From NCBI GenBank assembly GCA_035295745.1, contig DATGIL010000021.1, forward strand, positions 62,001 to 126,000: DNA of 64,000 bases, read 5' to 3'. Below the pieces are notes generated by a model. The model did no database searches, had not been told where the DNA came from, and worked only from the letters and a program-made list of their open reading frames with translations. This document shows, piece after piece, positions 1 through 7,675 of the stretch (the first letter of the stretch is position 1; each line of letters opens with the position of its first letter). The position numbers and the translations under genes were made by a program. The stretch comes from JAIQFL01 sp035295745. Lineage in GTDB: Bacteria; Acidobacteriota; Terriglobia; Bryobacterales; Bryobacteraceae.

Positions 1-365
1 AATCGAGGCGTCGCTTGCTTACGCGCGCGGCTCGCTGACAACTCACTTACGAGCCGCGACCGTGAGGGAGCGATCTTCGGAGCAATCGAGACATCGCTTG
101 CTCACGCGCGCGGCTCGTTGACAACTCGCTTACGACCCGCGACCGTGAGGGAGCGATCTTCGGAGCAATCGAGACATCGCTTGCTTACGCGCGCGGCTCG
201 CTGACAACTCGCTTACGAGCCGCGGAGCAATCGAGGCGTCGCTTGCTCACGCGCGCGGCTCGTTTGACAGCTCGCTTACGAGCCGCGGAGCAATCGAGGC
301 GTCGCTTGCTTACGCGCGCGGCTCGCTGACAACTCACTTACGAGCCGCGACCCTAAGGGAGCGAT
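1..365. repeat. Array of about five GC-rich hairpin repeat units (family A)
   Basis: Units begin near 12, 95, 178, 238 and 300. A complete unit has a left arm starting CGCTTGCT(T/C)ACGCGCGC, a short centre (about GACAACTC), and a right arm containing TTACGAGCCGCG and then CCGTGAGGGAGCG. The reverse complement of the right arm matches the left arm at about 19 of 23 positions, so each full unit can fold into a hairpin. Units 3 and 4 lack the distal half of the right arm. No gene is visible here. Open frames across the array encode only repetitive Arg/Ala-rich peptide and are not taken as genes. Confidence 0.85.
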
Positions 366-404
366 CTTGCCTGGATTGGCACTCCAGAATCGCGCCCGCG
401 CACC

Positions 405-2027
405 CTATGCGGTCTCGCGATCTGCTGTACTGGCCAAGCCGCGTTCGGCGATCTCGCGCTCGCGGATTCGGAACTTCTGCACTTTGCCGCTGAGCGTCAT
501 CGGAAACATATCCACGAATCGAATGTGCTGCGGCACCTTGAAGTGCGCCAACCGCGCTTTGCAGAAGGTGCGAATCTCCTCTTCATCCGCTGTCTGGCCA
601 GCCTTTAACTTGATCCACGCGAGTACCGTCTCGCCGAGACGTTCGTCCGGCAGGCCGACTACCTGCACGTCCGCAATCTTCGGGTGCGTGTACAGAAATT
701 CTTCGATCTCGCGCGGGTAGATATTCTCACCCCCGCGGATGATCATGTCTTTAGCGCGGCCGGTGATGCGGAAGTAGCCGTCGGGACGCATACGTGCGAG
801 ATCGCCGGTGTGCAACCAGCCTTCCTCGTCGATGGCGTTCGCGGTGGCCTCGGGTTCGCCGTCGTAACCGCACATCACCATGTAGCCGCGGGCCAACAGT
901 TCGCCTTGCTCTCCCACAGGCACCGTGGCACCGCTGTCGGGAGCCGCGATCCGCACCTCCGTTTCAGGCAACGGCGACCCCACCGTTGTGCAGCGAGTCT
1001 CCACGCTATCGTCCACGCGCGACATGGTAATCACCGGCGCGCTCTCCGTCTGTCCGTAGCAGACTACCAGTTCGGGACAATGCATCTCGCTCACGACGCG
1101 CCGCATCACTTCGATCGGACACGGCGCGCCCGCCATTACACCGGTGCGCAGAGACGAGAGGTCAAACCGGCCGAACTCGGGATGCTGCAACTCCGCGATA
1201 AACATCGCGGGAACGCCATACACCGCCGTGCACCGCTCCTGCGCGATGGCGTCAAGGGTGCAGACGGGATCGAACGAGGCGCCGGGAAGCACCGCGGCGG
1301 CGCCGGCGGTCGCGGCGGCCATGGTGCCGATGACGCATCCAAAGCAGTGGAACAGTGGCACCGCGACCGCGATCCGGTCCTTTTCAGTGAGCCGCATGTA
1401 TTGGGCGATGAAGCGGCCGTTGTTGACCAGGTTCACGTGCGTGAGCAGAACACCTTTGGGTGTACCGGTGGTGCCGGAGGTGTACTGCATATTGGCCGGC
1501 GCATCGGGGTCTGGCGAGACGACGATGCCATCCGGTTCCCGCAGGAACGCGGTCCAATCCGGACTGTCGAAATAGATGATGTGATCGAGTACCAGCTGCT
1601 GTCCCGCGCGCGACTCCTCGAGGATTGTCTGGTAATTCGCCCGGCGGTCCTCACGATGCAGGAACAGTGCGCGTATTCTCGACCGTCGCAGCACAAACGA
1701 CATCTCGTGCGAACGATAGGCGGGATTGATGTTCACCAGGACGATGCCGGCCAGCGCACTGCCGAACTGGAGCATCGTCCATTCCACGCAGTTGGACGCC
1801 CACACGCCTACGCGGTCGCCAGGAGCGAGTCCGAGAGCGCGAAGTCCGGCGGCGGCGCGCAGCCCTTCGTGCGCGTATTGTTCCCACGTGAGACGTATGT
1901 TCTGAGGGCGCGAAACCAGCGCCAGTTCTTGCGGGAAGCGCCTGGCCGTTTCAAGAAAAACATCGCCGATCGGGGCCCTCACGATGGTCCCTTTCGGACC
2001 GCACGCGTAGCTTTCCATCCCGTTCAT
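405..2027 (-). CDS. AMP-binding acyl-CoA synthetase (fatty-acid/aryl-CoA ligase family)
   Basis: A 540-aa member of the ANL adenylating superfamily. It should activate a carboxylic acid as acyl-AMP and transfer it to CoA. Visible motifs are the P-loop-like YTSGTTGTPKG at about 182-192, YGQTE at 324-328, GWLHTGDL at 403-410, the hinge region GRAKDMIIRGGENIYP at 423-438 and the C-terminal catalytic-lysine segment TLSGKVQKF at 511-519. The length is typical of medium/long-chain acyl-CoA ligases. The start is the first of two close ATGs (2027, or 2018 at Met4). It is divergent from the permease gene 80 bases away. Substrate cannot be told from sequence. No signal peptide, so it is cytoplasmic. 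Confidence 0.92.
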   Translation of the reverse strand: MNGMESYACGPKGTIVRAPIGDVFLETARRFPQELALVSRPQNIRLTWEQYAHEGLRAAAGLRALGLAPGDRVGVWASNCVEWTMLQFGSALAGIVLVNINPAYRSHEMSFVLRRSRIRALFLHREDRRANYQTILEESRAGQQLVLDHIIYFDSPDWTAFLREPDGIVVSPDPDAPANMQYTSGTTGTPKGVLLTHVNLVNNGRFIAQYMRLTEKDRIAVAVPLFHCFGCVIGTMAAATAGAAAVLPGASFDPVCTLDAIAQERCTAVYGVPAMFIAELQHPEFGRFDLSSLRTGVMAGAPCPIEVMRRVVSEMHCPELVVCYGQTESAPVITMSRVDDSVETRCTTVGSPLPETEVRIAAPDSGATVPVGEQGELLARGYMVMCGYDGEPEATANAIDEEGWLHTGDLARMRPDGYFRITGRAKDMIIRGGENIYPREIEEFLYTHPKIADVQVVGLPDERLGETVLAWIKLKAGQTADEEEIRTFCKARLAHFKVPQHIRFVDMFPMTLSGKVQKFRIREREIAERGLASTADRETA

Positions 2028-2107
2028 CTTACTCTCGTTTGGAGCCGGTGTGAGTCACCTAACCGCCTCCGTCACGAGACGTCGAATCTCAGGGAGGGAC
2101 GACAGGC

Positions 2108-4534
2108 ATGCAGATGGGAACGATCACGGGAGAAGTCCGCCAGGCGGCGCGAGGCCTACGGCGCAATCCGGCACTGGCCGCGACGGCGGTTTTTACGCTG
2201 GCGCTGGGAATTGGCGCCACTACGGTGGTGTTCAGCGTCTTTTACGCTGCTCTGCTCCAGCCGTTGCCGTTTCGCGACGCCGAGCATGTCGTGGAATTGG
2301 CCGAAACCAGGCTGGAAAAAGGCTGGACTCAGATGGCGTTTACCGAAGCCAACTTCTGGGATCTGCGGGCTCTGAATCGTTCCTTCGAAGAGCTCGGCGC
2401 CTATCATTTCGGGGATGCGAACCTGATCGGGAACGGCCCGGCGGAGAAGGTCTCCTGCATTGCGATCAGCGCCGGGTTCCTGCGGGCGCTGGGAGTAACG
2501 CCGGTACTCGGACGCGACTTTACAGAGCAGGACGCGCAAAAGGGCGCCACGCGGGTGCTCCTTTTGGGCAACCGATTCTGGAAGACCCGATTTGCCGCGG
2601 ATCCCGGAATCATGGGCAAGACTCTGCGATTGGATGAGCGGCTCTACACGGTCATCGGAGTGCTTCCTGCCGGAGAACCGTGGCTGGATGAGAAGACCTA
2701 TGTTCCCTTGGAGCACCCGACCGATCCGAACCGGGGCAGCTTCGAGTTCTTCGTGGTGGGACGGATGGCGCCGGGAGTCTCGATTGAGTCCGCACGAGCC
2801 GATTTGCAGCGAGTGGCAGGCATGCTCGCGCAATCGAATCCCAAGGACGACAAGGGCATGGGATTCCGCGTCGATTCTTCGGCTACCTGGGTGGCAAATG
2901 ACAGCACCAAATTGGCGCTTCGGGTACTTCTGGGCGCGGTCTCGTTCGTGCTGCTGATTGCGTGTGTGAATATCGCAAACCTGCTGCTCGCGCGCGGCGT
3001 CAGCCGTCAGAAAGAAATCGCTGTCCGCACCGCTCTGGGAGCAAGCCGGGGGCGCCTTATTCGATTCGTCATGTTGGAATCGATTCTCCTCAGCGGACTG
3101 GGCGCGGCCTTGGGCTTGGGGGTGGCGTACGTGTCACTGGGCGCGCTGCAAGGGCTCGATCTGCGCATCCCCCGGCTGCTGGAGGCAGGGCTGAACGCGC
3201 GGGTCCTTCTCTTCACGGCGCTCTCAGCAGTGTTCACTGGCTTACTCTCGGGACTCGCGCCCGCGTTGCAGTCGCCTTCCACGGCGATTGCAGAAGGGCT
3301 GCGCGATGGTGCACGGCAGACCGGTAGCCGCGCGCAAGGTCGACTGCGCGCGATTCTGGTGGCAGGCGAAGTGGCGCTCTCATTCCTGTTGCTGGTGGGA
3401 GCGGGACTGCTGGTCCGCAGTTTCATTCAACTGATGAAGGTCGATCCCGGGTTTCAAACCGAGCACCGGCTGATGTTTTCCGTCAGCATGCCGGACGCGT
3501 ATTGGGAAAAGGGTGTCGGCAAGCAGTTCCTGGATCAATTCTTCGAGCGCGTGTCCGGGGTGGGCGACGTGATCTCCGCGGGCGCAGTCAGCAGCCGGCC
3601 GCTCGAAGGTTCGAACCCGGGGATGGGAATCACCGCCAGCACCAATCTGGGGGCGGCGGGCCGGGATGTGCCCTGGTCGAGCTGGCGGATCGTGACCCCA
3701 GGCTATTTTCGCGCGGTTGGACTCCCGCTGCTCAAAGGGCGCCTTTTGGCAGAGAGCGACAAACCAGTGTGGTCCCAAAAAGGCGAGCCGGAGCCGCTGC
3801 GGCACGTGGTGATCAGCGAACGTCTGGCGCGTCTGCTCTTCCCCAACCAGGACGCCGTGGGCAAACACGCCCTGTTATGGAAAGGCCAGAGCAACCTGGA
3901 TTCCGAGGTGGTAGGAGTCGTGGGAGACACCCACGAGCGAGGGCTGGCTTCCAGTCCCGCACTCACAGTCTACCTTCCGTACGGGGCCCGTGCCCTTGTC
4001 GGAGAGTTCGTGATCCATACCCGAAGCAACCCTCTGGCGTTGATGCCGACTGTTCGTTCGATTATCGGCAGCCTCGACCCCAACCTGCCGATCGCCGAAG
4101 TACGCTCGTTCGACGACGTGATTCACCGCTCCGTCGCGCCGCAGCGCTTCAATACGATTCTGCTGGGGATCTTCAGCGGTCTGGCCCTGCTGCTGGCGAC
4201 CATCGGGATTTATGGGGTGTTGTCGTATGCCGTCAGGCGGCGGACGGCGGAGATTGGACTAAGGGTAGCGCTGGGCGCGAGCGGCGGCAATATCCTGCGG
4301 ATGACGATCTCCACCGGGATGCGACCAGTCCTGGCGGGCCTGGTTGTGGGCGCGGCGGGTGCAGCCGGGCTCTCGCGATATTTCGCGTCGATGCTGTTCG
4401 GTACCCGTCCCTTCGACCTGCCGACCTGGCTGGCGGTGATAGCTTTGGTGCTGGTCACGGCGCTGATTGCCTGTTATCTTCCGAGCCGCCGCGCTCTGCG
4501 CATCGATCCGTCTGTTTCCTTACGGATTGAGTGA
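2108..4534 (+). CDS. ADOP-type ABC transporter permease (MacB/FtsX domains)
   Basis: An 808-aa inner-membrane protein with the layout of acidobacterial duplicated orphan permeases. It has an N-terminal helix near residues 20-45, a MacB-like periplasmic core, a first FtsX module near 270-450 and a second FtsX module at the C terminus (about 690-800). A duplicated signature is visible as EIAVRTALGASRGRLIR in the first module and EIGLRVALGASGGNILR in the second. No ATPase gene lies next to it, which fits the orphan label. The start is supported by AGGGAGG about 10 bases upstream. Substrate is unknown. The family is thought to use MacB-like mechanotransmission, but that role is unproven here. Confidence 0.92.
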   Translation: MQMGTITGEVRQAARGLRRNPALAATAVFTLALGIGATTVVFSVFYAALLQPLPFRDAEHVVELAETRLEKGWTQMAFTEANFWDLRALNRSFEELGAYHFGDANLIGNGPAEKVSCIAISAGFLRALGVTPVLGRDFTEQDAQKGATRVLLLGNRFWKTRFAADPGIMGKTLRLDERLYTVIGVLPAGEPWLDEKTYVPLEHPTDPNRGSFEFFVVGRMAPGVSIESARADLQRVAGMLAQSNPKDDKGMGFRVDSSATWVANDSTKLALRVLLGAVSFVLLIACVNIANLLLARGVSRQKEIAVRTALGASRGRLIRFVMLESILLSGLGAALGLGVAYVSLGALQGLDLRIPRLLEAGLNARVLLFTALSAVFTGLLSGLAPALQSPSTAIAEGLRDGARQTGSRAQGRLRAILVAGEVALSFLLLVGAGLLVRSFIQLMKVDPGFQTEHRLMFSVSMPDAYWEKGVGKQFLDQFFERVSGVGDVISAGAVSSRPLEGSNPGMGITASTNLGAAGRDVPWSSWRIVTPGYFRAVGLPLLKGRLLAESDKPVWSQKGEPEPLRHVVISERLARLLFPNQDAVGKHALLWKGQSNLDSEVVGVVGDTHERGLASSPALTVYLPYGARALVGEFVIHTRSNPLALMPTVRSIIGSLDPNLPIAEVRSFDDVIHRSVAPQRFNTILLGIFSGLALLLATIGIYGVLSYAVRRRTAEIGLRVALGASGGNILRMTISTGMRPVLAGLVVGAAGAAGLSRYFASMLFGTRPFDLPTWLAVIALVLVTALIACYLPSRRALRIDPSVSLRIE

Positions 4535-4581
4535 GGAAGTAGATGACCAGGGTTATCGCATCTCGGTTAACCATTGGGAGG

Positions 4582-4609
4582 TTACAGAATCGGCAAAACC
4601 CCTGATAAT
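4582..4609 (+). promoter_or_regulatory. Possible sigma70 promoter upstream of the coiled-coil gene
   Basis: TTACAG at 4582-4587 and GATAAT at 4604-4609 are separated by 16 bases, inside the 128-base gap before the gene at 4663. Both boxes are imperfect, so this is a weak call. Confidence 0.3.
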
Positions 4610-4662
4610 AAGGCTCTAGGGCTGAAATTTACACCTTCAACTGTCAGTGAAGCGAGGTCGAA

Positions 4663-6579
4663 ATGGAACCGGTTCTTCTTGTGATTCTGTCCACCGTGGT
4701 AGGTACGGTAGTGGGAGTGTTAGTGGGGGCGATGATGACGCGCCGCAATCGCGGGCCTGCCGATACTAAGGTGACGCAACAGGCTCTGGCGTCGGTGGTG
4801 GCCGCGCCCTCAGTTACGATTGACGATGTTCGCAAATTGTTGGCGGATCGGGATCAGACGCTTCAGCAGTGCCGGGAAGACCTGGAAAAGAAGCAGCAAC
4901 AACTGGAAGCCGCGACGGCCACGGCGGAGAACGCCGCCGCTCTGCAAGCCCAGGCGGAGCAACGCGTTAACGAACTGGCCTCACGCGCCACAGCGCTCGA
5001 TGAGCAACTGCGTGAAGTGGCGGCGCGTGCCAGCCAGGGCGGCGCCTCCACGGAGGACGCCGTACAGAAGTTGTCCGATCTGACAGCACAGCTCGAATCT
5101 GAAAAACGGCAAAGCAGCGAATTCTCCGAACAGATCGCCCATCTGAGTGCGGAGCTGGTGCGGTACAAGGCGGCCGGCTCTGAGGCCGTCACACAGCTCG
5201 AGGCGGAGTTGGAAGCCGAAAAGCAGCTCGGGCGCGAACTCACCGAGAAGATCGCCCACATGAGTTCGGAACTCACCAACTCTCGGCTGATCGGTTCGGA
5301 CCAGGCAGCGCACATTGAATCCGAACTGGAAACCGAACGCAGGCACGTCAAGGAACTGACCGAACAGGTGGAAATTCTGACGATCGATCTGAGTCAGGCG
5401 CGGCAGTATGGAACCGACGCGGACAACTACCGCTCCACGCTGGAAACGGAATTGGGCGTGAGCCGCCTGAAGATCCAGCAACTGACGGATCAGGTCGGGG
5501 AGTTGACGCACTCGCAGGAATTGGACGATCAGCAGCACCGGGAATTGGCTGGCGAGGTGGCTCGCCTGACGGCCGAACTGGCGACAGCCCGTGTGAGCAG
5601 CTCGAACGACATAGCGCAGCTGGAAGAACAGATCGAGAACGAACGCAAACAAGCGCGCGAACTGGCGGTGCAGGTGGCGGCGTTGGAGAACGACCTCACA
5701 CAGGCGAAGCAGTACGGAACGGACGCGGATACTCAGCGCGCCTCGCTCGAGAGCGAGATTCAGAAGGCGACGGAGCAGGTGGCGGAACTGAGTCGTGAGT
5801 TGGAAGCGGCGAACCAGCAGGGCGGCGAACTGACCGCCGAGGTCGCCCGGTTGAACAGCGATCTGCAGACTGCGCAGGCTGCCGGCTCGGCCGCCGCAGC
5901 TCAGGCAGCCCTGGTGGAAGAGCAGCTCGGAGCCGAAAAGCAGCAGGTCGAGGCATTGACAGGACAGGTCTCCGCTCTGACGACGGAGTTGGAACAGGCC
6001 AGGAAGTACGGTGCGGATGCGGATGCGTATCGCACATCGCTTGAGGCGGAACTGGTTTCTTCCCGGCAGCAAATCCAGCAACTGGCTGAAAAGGTAACCG
6101 AACTCGAACACGTTCGCGCAGATCTGGAAGTCCGATTGCAAGAGGAGCGTCAGTCTGCGGCGAGAGGCATGGAACTTCTTACACTGGCGCAGAGCACGTT
6201 CACGGGTGCTTTCCAACGCATGAATGAAGAAAAGCAACGGCTGGAAGCGGCAGCGGCGGCGGCGAACAATCATGCTGCCGACAACAATCACGTTGCCGAA
6301 AACAATCACGTTGCCGAAAACAATCATGCCGCGGCGAGCAACTATGTTGCCGACAATAATCATGTTGCCGACAGCAATCACGTTGCCGACAGTAATCACG
6401 TTGTTGACAGCAATCATGTCGCCGTCAACCACGTCGCGGACAACAACCACGCTTCGGATTCCGTTGAGCCTTCGCCGGCTCCTGCACAGGAAGCCGAACC
6501 GGAGAGCCCCACGGCGGAAAGCCAGATGTTAGAGATGGCCTCCGAACAAGACGAAACATCCATGGCGGTGAGTGCCTGA
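4663..6579 (+). CDS. Membrane-anchored long coiled-coil protein with His/Asn-rich tail
   Basis: A 638-aa protein of unrecognised family. Residues 1-24 form one hydrophobic segment, probably a membrane anchor. Residues of about 55-520 are almost pure heptad-like sequence rich in Glu, Gln, Leu and Ala, so a long coiled coil is expected. The coil contains a recurring element, YG(T/A)DAD followed by an Arg and a Leu-Glu, near residues 247, 349 and 447, implying an internal period of about 100 aa. Residues of about 535-600 are a tandem hexapeptide of the form (N/S)NHVA(D/E). The 3' end touches the next gene, suggesting translational coupling. A structural, scaffolding or envelope-spacing role is conceivable but not shown. 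Confidence 0.8.
   Translation: MEPVLLVILSTVVGTVVGVLVGAMMTRRNRGPADTKVTQQALASVVAAPSVTIDDVRKLLADRDQTLQQCREDLEKKQQQLEAATATAENAAALQAQAEQRVNELASRATALDEQLREVAARASQGGASTEDAVQKLSDLTAQLESEKRQSSEFSEQIAHLSAELVRYKAAGSEAVTQLEAELEAEKQLGRELTEKIAHMSSELTNSRLIGSDQAAHIESELETERRHVKELTEQVEILTIDLSQARQYGTDADNYRSTLETELGVSRLKIQQLTDQVGELTHSQELDDQQHRELAGEVARLTAELATARVSSSNDIAQLEEQIENERKQARELAVQVAALENDLTQAKQYGTDADTQRASLESEIQKATEQVAELSRELEAANQQGGELTAEVARLNSDLQTAQAAGSAAAAQAALVEEQLGAEKQQVEALTGQVSALTTELEQARKYGADADAYRTSLEAELVSSRQQIQQLAEKVTELEHVRADLEVRLQEERQSAARGMELLTLAQSTFTGAFQRMNEEKQRLEAAAAAANNHAADNNHVAENNHVAENNHAAASNYVADNNHVADSNHVADSNHVVDSNHVAVNHVADNNHASDSVEPSPAPAQEAEPESPTAESQMLEMASEQDETSMAVSA
6264..6462 (+). repeat. In-frame 18-bp tandem repeat encoding (N/S)NHVA(D/E)
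   Basis: About eleven near-identical 18-base units, consensus around AACAATCACGTTGCCGAC, lie in frame near the 3' end of the coiled-coil gene. They give one histidine per six residues. Synonymous differences (CAC/CAT, GTT/GTC) are scattered through the units. Confidence 0.85.
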
Positions 6580-7070
6580 TTGTAGGCCTGATCTCAGACA
6601 CTCACGGGCTTCTGCGAAACGAAGCCGTGCGTGCTCTTCAGGGATCTGACCTCATCATCCACGCGGGGGACGTCGGCAAGCTCGAAATTCTCGATGCGCT
6701 TCGCTCGATCGCCCCGGTAGTGGCTGTGAAAGGCAATGTGGACGAGGATCCGGGGGTGACGGACCTGCCGGCTACTGCGGTAGCCAAGGCGGGACGGGCT
6801 TCCCTCTACGTTCTCCACGATGTTCAGGATTTGGCCCTCGACCCGGCGGCGGCTGGGCATCAAGTGGTGATCAGCGGACATTCTCACCGGCCGGGTTGCT
6901 CCCAGCGCTCCGGCGTACTCTATATCAATCCTGGAAGCGCCGGTCCCCGCCGCTTTCGTTTGCCCGTGACGGTTGCCCGATTGGATCTTCGCCCCACACC
7001 GTGGAAAATCGATTTCGTCGATTTGGAAACTGACGTAGTTTCCCATAGCCAGGCCGCCGTAGCCGACTAA
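6579..7070 (+). CDS. Metallophosphoesterase, YfcE/MJ0936-type phosphodiesterase (non-ATG start)
   Basis: A 163-aa calcineurin-like phosphodiesterase. The metal-binding motifs are all present: SDTHG, HAGDVG, VKGNVD and GHSHRPG. The first, SDTHG, lies upstream of the nearest in-frame GTG (6627), so starting at 6627 would remove the Asp/His metal ligands. The open frame continues back to ATT at 6579 or CTG at 6576, reading IVGLISDTHG as family members do. ATT at 6579 overlaps the TGA of the coiled-coil gene by one base and sits about 5 bases after GGTGAGT, so re-initiation on a rare start is plausible. It converges on and overlaps the CAP gene by 4 bases. The physiological substrate of this family is uncertain. 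Confidence 0.82.
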   Translation: MVGLISDTHGLLRNEAVRALQGSDLIIHAGDVGKLEILDALRSIAPVVAVKGNVDEDPGVTDLPATAVAKAGRASLYVLHDVQDLALDPAAAGHQVVISGHSHRPGCSQRSGVLYINPGSAGPRRFRLPVTVARLDLRPTPWKIDFVDLETDVVSHSQAAVAD

Positions 7071-7546
7071 TAAGGTTTCCGGCCAACCACGTTTCCGGGA
7101 GGATCATAGCGGCAGACCCAGACTTCCCGGGATCCACTCCGGGCCACCGCGCAGCCCACTTCCGTAGTCGAACTCCAGACGATTTGTGTGTAGTGGCCGC
7201 AGACGGAGCTGCAGCGATTCGATCGGTAATCGTAATCCAGCGACTCCGCAGCCCAGTCGTGCACTACATCGTCGGGTGTGGCCGCTTGGCCATGGATTTC
7301 GAAGAGATTCTCGCCATGCGAGTTGTTGGGCATGTGGTAGAAGCGGTGGCTCTTCAAAAGTGTGTCAGCCCAAGCCTGGGCGCCGGCAGCCAGCTTGTCC
7401 GACCACTTCAGGGGGCGAAGCTTCAGAGCGGTCCGATATGCGTTATGGGCCGCAAGCATCTCCGAGGCGAACGCGGAAGGTGGATGCGCAACCCGATCTT
7501 CGCCGGCCGAGAGCAAGAGTGCAAACGCGATGGCGAGAGACGTCAT
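7067..7546 (-). CDS. Secreted CAP (SCP/PR-1) domain protein
   Basis: A 159-aa protein with a short hydrophobic N terminus (MTSLAIAFALLLSAG) typical of a signal peptide, then a CAP domain. It shows HNAYR, the GENLF motif, and GHYTQIVW followed by VGCAVA and WVCRYDPPGN. These are the canonical CAP boxes, with the His/Glu cavity residues conserved. The upstream ATG at 7609 would add 21 non-hydrophobic residues before the signal, so the inner ATG at 7546 is preferred. It is probably exported. The molecular role of bacterial CAP proteins is generally unclear. Confidence 0.85.
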   Translation of the reverse strand: MTSLAIAFALLLSAGEDRVAHPPSAFASEMLAAHNAYRTALKLRPLKWSDKLAAGAQAWADTLLKSHRFYHMPNNSHGENLFEIHGQAATPDDVVHDWAAESLDYDYRSNRCSSVCGHYTQIVWSSTTEVGCAVARSGSREVWVCRYDPPGNVVGRKPY

Positions 7547-7675
7547 GGGATCGTCACTATGAATATACGCGGCTACCGTGTAGACGTTACACTGCCTTCC
7601 GTACAACACCTCAAAATTTGACCTCGCCCTGAGCTTTCATATACACTGCAAGCGATTCCATTCGAAGGACAGATC

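Noticed and set aside
1..365. Possible CRISPR array
   Set aside because: Units are hairpin arms of unequal length with conserved, not unique, centres and no cas genes are present.
684..2375. 563-aa open frame on the plus strand opposite the acyl-CoA ligase
   Set aside because: It has His/Arg-rich low-complexity antisense character and no family motif, while the minus strand carries the clear ligase motifs.
4981..6450. 489-aa minus-strand open frame opposite the coiled-coil gene
   Set aside because: Leu/Arg-rich complement of heptad repeats. The end is a Val/Ile/Met tract mirroring the NNHVAD units.
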